Origin: Tetrahymena thermophila SB210
Taxonomy: Eukaryota; Ciliophora; Oligohymenophorea; Hymenostomatida; Tetrahymenidae
Length of the DNA stretch: 64,000 nucleotides
Reading direction: 5' to 3'
Assembly: GCF_000189635.1 (NCBI RefSeq)
Contig: NW_002476482.1
Span: forward strand, 70,049-134,048
The position numbers and the translations under genes are program-made. The notes under the pieces were generated by a model. The model saw only the letters and a list, made by a program, of their open reading frames with translations. It searched no databases and was not told the origin of the DNA. How positions within the stretch are numbered: the stretch's first letter is position 1; each line of letters starts with the position of its first letter. This document shows positions 1-10,064 of this stretch, in pieces.

Positions 1-935
1 CAACTAAATTGCATATTTTATACATACTCGTCTGAGAACAAAAGATGATAATAATTGAAATTAGAATTATCACATATTAAATTTAGCAAAATTAATCCAG
101 CAGCAAACGAATCTGTTTTAAATGATTGCTTAGACTCAAATTATGTTTGTTTCTTAATCATTTTTTTGATGTTCTCATCCATAAGCTCAGGAGCAAAGTG
201 ATAACAATTTCCTTCAATGGATGAGGCATATTTATTACTGAAACTCTATAATTGATAGGATAAACCAAAATCACTCAGTTTAAGTCTACCATCAAAGCCA
301 ATTAATATATTGTCAGGTTTTAAATCTCGATTAATCATTTTATTATTTTAAGTAAATTTTAATCCTTTCATAAGATCAATAAAATACTAAATGAACTAGT
401 TTTCACCTAAATGGCCTATCTATTCTTTCAACTCACTTAAGGTGCCAACACACTACTCTAATTGGATTAAATAAAATTTATTGCCTTTAACACTCTTGAA
501 ACAATATACTACATTTTAATTCCTGTTATTAAGAAGCACTTGAGCTTCAAATTCTGCCTTTTTTAATTTTTCAGAGTCTATTTCTTCACTATCATTTTTA
601 CAAATGTTAAAACATTTAACAGCATATCTATTCATATTATGATCTACACTAGAAAATACATAAGATTAGCATCCAAATCCTATCAGTTGCGAATTCTTTA
701 ATGAGAGATATTCCTTAATTTCACTTTTTGCTAACTCTATTTAGTCTTGATTTTTTTTAATTTTACTTTCAAAATTCAACTCCATTTCTAAATTATCTTC
801 ATTGTGCAATTTATTCAATTTCTACAATGAGATAAAATCATTTTCTAAAAATTAATCTTCTTTCTTCAATTTCTAAATGACATAATTCACTGCTATGCTT
901 AGTGTGCTTTCTTTTGGTTGACTTTAAACTTGCAT
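1..935 (-). CDS. Protein kinase, 3' end beyond window
   Basis: Reading TAA/TAG as Gln, 311 residues are open from the ATG at 935 to the left edge, with no intron. The kinase core is clear: glycine loop GFGCQS (86-91), AVK with Lys107, a likely helix-C Glu near 129, catalytic loop NRDLKPDN (202-209), DFG at 222-224, APE at 248-250, and TDSFAAG (274-280) in place of the usual DxWSxG. The first ~80 residues are charged and Gln/Lys-rich, probably coiled coil. The catalytic-loop His of HRD is Asn (N202), but the catalytic Asp204, Lys107 and Asp222 remain, so activity is plausible. The mix fits a ciliate Ser/Thr kinase; the exact family cannot be told because the C-lobe is cut. It is divergent from the LRR-like gene at 1990 and about 1 kb from it. 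Confidence 0.9.
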
Positions 936-1582
936 TTTTCAAACGAAATTAATTAATAAAAATATCTTCAATAAATAATTAACCGGATATAAATTTGATT
1001 AAATTATTATTCTAATTGCTCTTTTAAAAGAAAACCTCTAATAATGAAATTTGCATATAAAAATTAACATTATTAATAATTTAATAAAAGAATATAAAAT
1101 TGTTACAACAAATAAATATACCATTGAACAAGATTTCTTTAGATATTTAGATGATATATTTTATAAAGTCTATAATAATTTAAATTTTCAATCTAATCTT
1201 AATAAAATGATGAAAATTAACTATTAATATTAAATTTAAAATATTTATTTTAAAATGAATGAAAATGTATGTACTCTAAACAAGAAATCTAATTAAATAT
1301 TTTATCTAATTCAACTTAAATAAATAAAAGAATGAATGTAAGTCTAATAGTTTATTAATATAATAAATACTCGAGTTTAAATTACTTTATTAAAAAATAT
1401 ATTAAAAAGCATATTCTTCTTTATAATTAAAAATAATTTTATTTATTTCATATATTATACATTATGTATATATATAAATATTGTTGTTCATCCATCAACT
1501 CTATCTAAAGAGAAATTATATCAATATGTTTTAATATGATTTATTATTACAAATTTTTATGAGTAAAAATTAATGCCGGACC

Positions 1583-1644
1583 CGGTATTGTATTTTTTAA
1601 AATATTTATAGTTTTCATATTAATATTTTTAAAATATTATACCG
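1583..1644. repeat. Long A/T inverted repeat capped by CGGTAT/ATACCG
   Basis: The left arm (1583-1606) and right arm (1622-1644) are near-perfect reverse complements. They begin with CGGTAT and end with ATACCG, with about 23 bp per arm and a 15-nt loop. The G+C end caps make this stronger than the A/T palindromes expected by chance in such DNA. It could be a small inverted-repeat element, a termination hairpin or a structured transcript. Confidence 0.55.
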
Positions 1645-1649
1645 TATTC

Positions 1650-1682
1650 CCTCGATAAGACCCACCAACCGGTCAACCGAGG
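1650..1682. repeat. G+C-rich hairpin CCTCG..CGAGG
   Basis: Outer stem CCTCG (1650-1654) pairs with CGAGG (1678-1682), and inner stem GACC (1659-1662) pairs with GGTC (1671-1674). This is unusual in a region where almost all other intergenic DNA is A/T. It lies just after the 1583-1644 inverted repeat. Function unknown. Confidence 0.5.
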
Positions 1683-1989
1683 TAGGGCAAAAATGGGATA
1701 TTTTTTTGAAATTTTAAATTAAAAGCCATAAATTAGTCCCCCAAATAGTTGGTGGAGGGAGTACCTTTAATTATTGGGGAGTGAGAGTATTTTAATTCTA
1801 ATATTATGATATTGGAATGATAAAAATTGACAATAATATGATCTCATAATTTATTTATATCGTTTAGTAATATTAGAGTATAAATCAATAAATATATTAG
1901 AAAGGTGTCTAATTGTATTAGAAGAACATTTTCCTTCAACCTATCAATTAAAATTTTTTTAAAAGATACAAAGAAAAAAATTATTTTGG

Positions 1990-4656
1990 ATGAAAAAAAC
2001 TACAATTACATCACAGTAAGGTAACCAAAAAAATCTTGATTTTACTTTATCAAGATTAAATATTTACAAAACTTAAATTGAAATTTATAAGATTGAATAA
2101 CAAGAAATTAACGAAAGCGATCTTAAGCTTTTAAAGTTTTTGAATTTAGAAAGTAATAAAAATACAAAAGAAAGTGGTGAAGGATATGGATGCAATGAAT
2201 AGAAAAGGATATTACTTCAAAGAGTTAATTTTATTAAGAAAAGGATGGATATACTTCAAAATTTTATAATAAAACTAGAAAGAGAATTGTATTTGGATGA
2301 TGAATTAAATAGAAAAAATGGATTATCAGACGATTAAGTGAAAGAAGCCTAATTAAACAAAATTAGTTAAGAACCAGATAAATATAGTAATTTGGTTTTG
2401 AATTTGGACTACAAATTAAATTCGACTTAGGAAAGTAGAAGTAAAGATGGTTATGATGTTGAATAGTGGTTTAATTTATAAAAAGTAGATTTTAGAACAT
2501 AAGCAACTATTTATGCTGCAGATTCTAAATAAAATTTTTATCGTTGGATTTAAATCTTTTAAAATAAAAATGAGTATTAGCATCTTTGTTTGTACATTCA
2601 TGGCTTAGAAACTGAGACAGAATTTTTTAAATTTGATGATTTTATTTCAACACTAAAAATGTTTGATATCTGTTTCCAAACAGTTACTATTGATGTTCAA
2701 TTTGAAAGTAATCTATGCATACTTGCTTTATTAAGATCTTTGATGTCGATAAATAGGTTTAATATCCTTAACATAACAACAGATTCCTCCTTTTCATATA
2801 AGAGAAAAAAAATTTATTTATACTAAGTTGGTGATCTTATAGAATCTATATTTACTGTTATTTTCTCACATCGCCATTTGTAAGGCATCAAGCTATAGCT
2901 TCCACCTGAATCATTTGATTTTTTACATAAAATTACTTCGTAAATTAATGCAAAAAAAAGCCAACTAAGAGTTTACTGCTAAGCTTCTGATTATATATTT
3001 GCTAATTCAAACAAGGTATCAGATTACTTTTAATTTTTGGCTTAAATCCCTCATTTAGCTTACATCAGCTAATACGCTATTCCAATTACAACAATAAATG
3101 CTGCTAATAACCTCAATTTTATACTTAAAAAAGTTTAATCAGCCTGTCTTAATTTAATCACAGTACTCCCATAATTTAACTTTGTAATTTGTTTCACTAA
3201 TTTAAGATATTTGAATTTAGAACTCAGTTTTGATCCTAACATTTTTACAAATTAAAATCTTGAAAATCTACTTTTAAGTTTGAAAGAAGCAAAAATGTTA
3301 ACTTCACTTAAATTGCGTTTTTACAAATGCGTGTATTATTCTGGTTAAGATACGACAAAAAGTTAAGCATTAAACTAAATAGCAGAAGAAAATTTAGAAA
3401 TTACAGGAGGGACTCATAGAAATAATGAATTTACTCCTGAATTTAAAAGTTTATTTCATGACCAATAAAAAGTAATACAAAATACAAATTACAATCCTAA
3501 CACCTGTGTTTGCACTCCTAGTTAAAAATTAAATAGTATGAAATTTTTTGACAATCTTTCTGAATTAACTGAGCTTGAAGACTTTGACATTACTATTCAA
3601 GCAACCTAAGAAATATATGATAGTTTGCATAAACTTTTGATAAAATCAACAAGTTTAAAGGAATTCTAATTAAGATTAAATTAAACATAAAAGTAAAATA
3701 AAATGGTTGACTTGGGTAATATTTATAAAACCTTGAATGATTTAAAGTAGGTATCTGTGAAGATTGAAACTGAAAATATTTGTATTTCATACTAACTTTT
3801 GAATGAGTATTCTAATTTTTATTTCTTTGATTTAGAATTAAGCTAAGAATCAAATGAATTTAGATAAATTTTCAATTAATATGAATTTTAATTAGAAAAT
3901 ATAAAAAAAATAAGGATTCAATAGAAATATTTAGAAAATTTAGAAAATTTGAATGTTCTATGCAAATCTTTATCTTCTTGCCATTCATTAAAGAATATAT
4001 AGCTTATTGTTCATTTAAATTACAACCATAATTAACTCAAAAATATCAAGAGATAGCCTATTAACAAGCCTGAATTACTTTTTTTCAAATAATTTGAATA
4101 TCTTAAGCAGTTAGAAAATATTTATATTGACTGTATCGTTGATTAACACATACTGAACTCTATATCTGAATTCTTAGAAAAGTGCAATCTAATTAAGTCA
4201 TTTATTTTGAAAAAGTAAGATGTACAATAATATTATCTTGACTATTCAAATATTTTTAAAAGTCTTCAGAAATTACCTTAACTAAATTAAGTTTACGTAA
4301 GCTATTAATAAGAGTATCTAAAAATTAGTGATGAACATAAATAAACATGGGAAAAGCATAAACTAAACACTTTCTATAAGCCTTTGAGCGAATTTATCAA
4401 AGAATCATCTTAAACTCTTTAGCTAATAGATCTCAATCAAAGATAAATAGATGAAGAACCTTTAAAATAAATACTTTAATCTCTTATTGACTCAAGATTT
4501 CATCACTATATGAGAATGAATCCGTTTTTACAAGATAAAATCAAATAATAAGAAGATAAATAATATTAGTAGCTTCTTGAAGCATGTAACTAAAAAGGTG
4601 TTTTAGTATAAGGCTATTTTAAATTCCCTCTAAGTTAGCCTACTAATCCTTAATGA
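1990..4656 (+). CDS. LRR-like protein, copy 1 (888 aa)
   Basis: A single exon of 889 codons from ATG 1990 to TGA 4656 with TAA/TAG as Gln. The start is supported by the aligned ATG of copy 2, which shares the same upstream bases. The first ~90 residues are Lys/Glu/Gln-rich and look like a coiled coil. After that come irregular leucine-rich segments (for example around LNLELSFDPN and LENLLLSLKEA) of the ribonuclease-inhibitor-like type seen in large ciliate LRR families. Residues ~455-517 form a polar linker that differs between copies, followed by a second leucine-rich half. No signal peptide, membrane segment or kinase domain is present, so a cytosolic or nuclear binding scaffold is likely, but the partner is unknown. 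Copy 2 (5249) is very similar; copy 3 (10065) is clearly more diverged. Confidence 0.85.
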
Positions 4657-5248
4657 TTTAAATAATTGTGATTGATGATTAAAATAATAGTAGTGTTTTA
4701 ACCAAAGCTAAAAATAAATATGATATAATTGTATTTATCAATTATTTATTTATTTTAGAGGATCTATACTTGGCAATTTTAAAAATTTTAAATTTAAATT
4801 GTTTTTTTATTAAAGTTTGTTATTATTTAAAATGTGTTTTTTTGTTTATTGCTAATTGTGATATAGAAAAAAAGGGTATTGAGAGAAACCCATAATGACC
4901 CTCAACTTAATCCTTAATTTTTTTATTAATATTCATCAAAAATAGTGGATGTATGGAGGGAGATTCCCTTAATTATTGTGGAGAGAGTATTTTAATTCTG
5001 ATATCGAATGATAAAAATATTAAGAATAATGTCTCATAACTTATATATTATTTAGTAATAATCAATAATTATTAGAAATTATACGATCTCATATTTTATT
5101 TATATCGTCTAGTAATAATTTAAATATATTAAAGTATAAATCTATTTATATATATTAGAAATGTGTCTAATTGTATTTAAAAGGGCATTTTCCTTCGAGC
5201 TATCAATTAAAATTTTTTTAAAATATATCAAGCAAAAAATTATTTTGG
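4657..5248. other. Intergenic, duplicated flanks
   Basis: A/T-rich spacer with no gene seen. The first ~270 bases match the downstream flank of copy 2 (from 7928), and the last ~300 match the upstream flank of copy 1 (about 1750-1989). Copies 1 and 2 therefore arose by duplication of a unit of about 3.27 kb that included both flanks. Confidence 0.6.
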
Positions 5249-7927
5249 ATGAAAAAAACTACAATTGCATCACTCGAAGGTAATCAGAAATATCTTGATT
5301 TTACTTTATCAAGATTAAATATTTACAAAAGTTAAATTGAAATTTATAAGATTGAATAGCAAGAAATTAATGAAAGCGATCTTAAGCTTTTAAAGTTTTT
5401 GAATTTAGAAAGGGCTAAACATACAGATGAAAGTGCAGAAGGAGATAACTGCAATGAATAGAAAAGGATATTATTTCAAAGAGTTAATTTTATTAAGAGA
5501 AAGATTGATATACTTCAAAAGGTTAGAAGATAATTAGAAAGAGAATTGTATTTGGATGATGAATTAAATAGAAAAAATGGATTATCAGACGATTAAGTGA
5601 AAGAAGCCTAATTAAACAAAATTAGTTAAGAACCAGATAAATATAGTAATTTGGTTTTGAATTTGGACTACGAATTAAATTTAACTTAGGAAAGTAGAAG
5701 TAAAGATGGTTATGATGTTGAATAGTGGTTTAATTTATAAAAAGTAGATTTTAGAACATAAGCAACTATTTATGCTGCAGATTCTAAATAAAATTTCTAT
5801 CGTTGGATTTAAATCTTTTAAAATAAAAATGAGTATTAGCATCTTTATTTGTACATCCATGGCTTAGAAACTGAGACAGAATTTTTTTAATTTGATGATT
5901 TTATTTCAACACTAAAAATGTTTGATATCTGTTTCTAAACAGTTACTATTGATGTTCAATTTGAAAATAATCTATGCATACTTGCTTTATTAAGATCTTT
6001 GATGTCGATAAATAGGTTTAATATCCTTAACATAACAACAAATTCCTCCTTTTCATATAAGAGAAAAAAAATTTATTTATAGTAAGTTGGTGATCTTATA
6101 GAATCTATATTTACTGTTATTTTCTCACATCGCCATTTGCAAGGCATCAAGCTATAGCTTCCACCTGAATCATTTGATTTTTTACATAAAATTACTTAAT
6201 AAATTAATGCAAAAAAAAGCCAACTAAAAGTTTACTGCTAAGCTTCTGATTATAAGTTCGCTAATTCAAGCAAGGTATCAGACTACTTTTAGTTTTTGGC
6301 TTAAATCCCTCATTTAGCTCACATAAGCTAATACGCTATTCCAATTAGAACAGAAGATGCTGCTAATAACCTCAATTTTATACTTAAAAAAGTTTAATCA
6401 GCTTGTCTTAATTTAATTACTGTACTCCCATAATTTAATTTTGAGTTTTATTTCTCTAATTTAAAACATCTAAATTTGGAACTCAGTATTGATCCTTAAA
6501 TGTTTTCAAATTAAAATCTTGAAAATCTACTTTTAAGTTTGAAAGAAGCAAAAATGTTAACTTCTCTTAAATTATACTTTTACAATTGTGTGTATTATCC
6601 TGCTTAAGAAACTCCGAAAAGCTAAGCATTTAACTAATTAACGGAAATCAAAAGAGAAGAAAATTCAGAAATTAAAGGAGAGACTCATAGAAATAATGTA
6701 TTTACTACTAAAATAAAAAATTAATTTGATGGCTAATAACAAGTAACACAAAATATTAACTAGAATCTTAACACCTATACACATACTCCTATTTAAAAAG
6801 TAAATAGTATGAAATTATTTGACAATCTTTCTGAATTAACTGAGCTTGAAGACTTTAACATTACAATTCAAGCAACCTAAGAAATATATGATAGCTTGCA
6901 TAAACTTTTGATAAAATCAATAAGATTAAAGAAATTCTAATTAAAATTAAATTAAGCATAAAAGTAAAATAAAATTGTTGACTTGGGAAATATTTATAAA
7001 ACCTTGAATGACTTAAAGTAGGTATCTGTGAAGATTGAAACTGAAAATATTTGCGTTTCATACTAACTTCTGAATGAGTATTCTAATTTTTATTTCTTTG
7101 ACTTAAAATTAAGCTAAGAATCAAATGAATTTAAATAAATTTTCAATTAATATGAATTTTAATTTGAGAATATAAAATAAATAAGAATTTAATAGAAATA
7201 TTTAGAAAATTTAGAAAATTTGAATGTTTTATGCAAATCTTTATCTTCTTGCGATTCATTAAAGAATATTTAGCTTATTGTTCATTTAAATTACAATCAT
7301 AATTTACTCAAAAATATCTAGAGATAGCCTATCAACATGCCTGAATTACTTTTTTTCAAATAATTTGAATATCTTAAGTAGTTAGAAAATATTTATATTG
7401 ACTGTGTCGTTGATTAACACATACTGAACTCTATATCTGAATTCTTAGAAAATTGTTAACTCATTAAGTCATTTATTTTGAAAAAGTAAGATGTACCATA
7501 ATATTATCTTGACTATTCAAATATTTTTAAAAGTCTTCAGAAATTACCTTAACTAAATTAAGTTTTCGTAAGCTATTAATCGGAGTATCTAAAAATTAGT
7601 GATAAACATAAATAAGCATGGGAAAAGCATAAGCTAAACACTTTCTACTAGCCATTGTGCGAATTTATCAAAGAATCATCTTAAACTCTTTAGCTAATAG
7701 ATCTGGATGAAAGATAGATAGATGATTAACCCTTAACAAAAATATTGTAATCTCTTATCGACTCAAAATTTCATCACTATGTAAGAATAAATCCTTTTTT
7801 ACAATAAACAATCATTTAGTAAAAAGATAAAAAATATTACTAGCTTCTCGAAGCATGTAACTAAAAAGGACTTTTAGTTTAAGGCTATTTTAAATTCCCT
7901 CTAAGTTAGCCGACTGATCCTTACTGA
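5249..7927 (+). CDS. LRR-like protein, copy 2 (892 aa)
   Basis: A single exon of 893 codons from ATG 5249 to TGA 7925-7927. It matches copy 1 along its whole length, with scattered substitutions and the most change in the polar linker near residues 450-520. The N-terminus (MKKTTIASLEGNQKYLDF) confirms the start of copy 1. The layout is the same: N-terminal coiled coil, two leucine-rich halves, no secretion signal and no membrane segment. No frameshift or in-frame TGA interrupts it, so the gene looks functional. Its exact role is unknown; a leucine-rich protein-binding scaffold is the most that can be inferred. Confidence 0.85.
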
Positions 7928-8428
7928 TTTAAATAATTGTGATTGGTGATTAAAATAATAATAGTGTTTAAACCAAAACTAAAAACAATATATTATATAA
8001 TTTTATTTACAGCTTATTTATTTATCTATTTATTTTACAAAATTAATAACTGAAAATTTAAAAATTCTAAATTTGTTTTTTATTAAGTTTGTAAATATTT
8101 TTTTTTGTTTATTATTGCTAATTGTGACAAAGAAAAAGGTGTATACATCGAAACCCATAAAACTTCAAATTAATCTTTAATTACAATCAACAATCATCAA
8201 ATAGCATTATAGTCCAATCAATATTGATAATATTTTTAAGGTAGGAAATTAAAATATAAAAATTATTAGAGTATTTAAAAATAAAATTTAATAAGATTCA
8301 ATTGAATTAATATATCTTTTTTTCCTGATCTTGTTGATCACAAATAATATATTCATAAATTAGATACCTAATTAGTTTTCAATTAGTAATACTATTAATT
8401 AATAAATAAAAAAGAAACATCAAACAAA
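7928..8428. other. Intergenic, flank of copy 2 and of deletion remnant
   Basis: A/T-rich, no gene seen. The first part is the downstream flank shared with copy 1. From about 8315 to 8428 it matches the upstream flank of copy 3 (about 9945-10064), including TTCCTGATCTTGTTG, ACCTAATTAGTTTTCAA and ACTATTAATTAATAAATAAAAAA. It is therefore the promoter/5' UTR of the truncated gene that follows. Confidence 0.6.
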
Positions 8429-8635
8429 ATGGCTAGAGGTAATAAAAATAATGCTATGGCTCCTAAAAGAAAAGAAAAAAATCTTGACTTTGTATTACTG
8501 AGATTAGAAGTTTACAAAAGCCAGATTGAGTATTATAAGACCTAGTAGTAATAGATCAAAGTTGTAATTTTTAGTAATTTGCAGAATAAAAAACTCCCCC
8601 TACTAAATTTTTTAATTTTTAAACTTTTTACGTGA
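8429..8635 (+). pseudogene. LRR-like gene remnant made by internal deletion
   Basis: The first ~44 codons from ATG 8429 match the start of copy 3 (shared NLDFVL..LEVYKSQIE.YKTQQQQIK). Directly after ATCAAAG near 8555 the sequence no longer matches coding DNA. It matches the 3' flank of copy 3 instead (about 12870-13010: TTAGTAATTT, TTTGCA, TTTTTACATGATTG and the following bases). One deletion of about 2.6 kb thus joined the N-terminal region to the downstream flank. The fused frame stays open for 68 codons and stops at TGA 8633-8635. Conservation of both flanks shows the parent was a full-length copy-3-type gene. Transcription may persist, but the product would lack all leucine-rich segments. 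Confidence 0.8.
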
Positions 8636-8882
8636 TTGATTAACCAATCTATAGACCTTTAAATGAATTACAATAAAAATAGTTATTTATTGTATTTTCA
8701 AATAAAAAAATTAGAATTCTTTCTTAATTTTTTTTTTTTTTTTGGTTTTATTTCATTTTTTATAACAAAAAAGTTAATTAAATAAATATAGAGTAGGCTA
8801 ATTTAACAAAAAATAAAAAATACTATAAATTGAGAAAAAAAATGAAAAACTTCCATTCAAAAATGAATGGGTCCCTGCTATG

Positions 8883-8900
8883 CCCCCCCCCCCCCCCCCC
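8883..8900. repeat. Homopolymer of 18 C
   Basis: Eighteen consecutive C residues. No other C or G run in the window comes close to this length, and the surroundings are about 80% A+T. It could be real replication slippage or a sequencing or assembly artefact. The complementary G tract could form a quadruplex. Confidence 0.9.
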
Positions 8901-9959
8901 GTATTAAAATTAAAGTAAAAATATTTATTTAATTTATCTACTTTATTGCAAATCAAGGAATTAAATTCTTGAGTTTTAGATACACAAGAATTTAAAAGCT
9001 GGAAATGCTCTTTGCAGTTTTAAAAAATATTTGACTTCTTTTTTGATATTATATAATTAAAATTTATAAAATATAGAGTCTACTTATTTTTGATAATGTA
9101 TTATATGAGATTATTTTATTTAGTAAATGATCTATTTGGCGATTCTTCTCGCTTTAAATTTATTTTAAGTAATTTTAAAACTAGTTTAAACTGTAAATAA
9201 ATTAACTATTAAATTTAAGATAGAGCTTATTTATGATATCGATTAGTTATTTTTTTGAATTATTTATATATTAAATAAATGAACTAATTTTTACATATAT
9301 TTTTATTAGACAACAAATAATATAAACGATTTATGTCTACATTTTTATTTAAATTAATTGAGATATTCATAACTTTAATAAGACGCTATAAGATAAAAAT
9401 CAATAATCCAAATTTGTTTACCAAACTAAGCCAAATATATGTTTATAAAAAATACATATTTTCAAGAAATAATTTTCTCTCTTAAATTGTATTTTGCTCG
9501 AGTAATTAGTAATCAAAATCTTTTAATAAAAAATTAGATGCCTAGTCCTTTTAAATAAGCACATAATTTAGAGCTAACTACTGATAATAACTATACTTTT
9601 TATCAAGATTTATTAATTATTAAAAATCAAATAAGTATATAAAAATAAATTGTTTTTTTTTGTAATTTTAAAACCATCTCCATAATATTTTAAATATTTG
9701 TTTCATTTAGTACTATATTTTTCTGTGATTTGAATAATATATAATGGCTTACATTATATCTTTGATAATATATTAATACTACTAAATTTGCATTGGATGC
9801 TTGAAATTGATTTTATAGACGCTATCCCAATATTTACATTAATATAAAGATATTCTGATCAAAATAAATTTTAACTAATTTCCAAAAATTAATTGCTATA
9901 GCATCTAGCCTTTAGGTAGCAGAAGATATGCTTTTCATTTACTTGTTTTCCTGATCTTG

Positions 9960-9971
9960 TTGTGATCACAA
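9960..9971. promoter_or_regulatory. 12-bp palindrome upstream of LRR copy 3
   Basis: TTGTGATCACAA is a perfect 12-bp palindrome about 95 bases upstream of ATG 10065. In the deletion remnant the corresponding site reads TTGATCACAA, having lost two bases and so the full symmetry. It could be a binding site for a dimeric regulator, but only position and symmetry support that. Confidence 0.25.
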
Positions 9972-10064
9972 ATAATATATTGATAAATTAAATTAAATAC
10001 CTAATTAGTTTTCAATATTCAATACTATTAATTAATAAATAAAAAAAAGCAAACTACAAAGAAA

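Larger units (their letters stand above)
936..1989. other. Intergenic, divergent kinase/LRR promoters
   Basis: A/T-rich spacer between the kinase and the first LRR-like gene. I see no convincing gene. From about 1570 to 1770 it holds a locally G+C-rich island with two hairpins (listed separately). From about 1750 to 1989 it matches the DNA upstream of the second LRR-like gene (about 4950-5248), including a purine-rich stretch GGAGGGAG and a common TATTTTAATTCT, so this part was duplicated with the gene and probably carries its promoter. Confidence 0.6.
8636..10064. other. Long A/T intergenic region
   Basis: No gene is recognisable. The first ~90 bases continue the match to the 3' flank of copy 3. 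A small hairpin (CCATTC 8853-8858 with GAATGG 8865-8870) and an 18-C run follow. The remainder to ~9940 is unstructured A/T DNA in which I see nothing. The last ~120 bases are the upstream flank of copy 3 and are shared with the remnant at 8429. Confidence 0.6.

Noticed and set aside
1044-1335. Open stretch whose end (FYLIQLKQ) echoes FYLIQLEQ of the neighbouring kinase
   Set aside because: With TGA as the only stop, ~95-codon open stretches are expected by chance in this DNA. There is no usable ATG and only eight residues match, so a kinase relic cannot be claimed.
2016-2022. Possible intron donor (CAG/GTAAGG-like) near the start of LRR copy 1
   Set aside because: Copy 2 reads straight through the same position in frame, and an unspliced frame gives exactly 889 codons.
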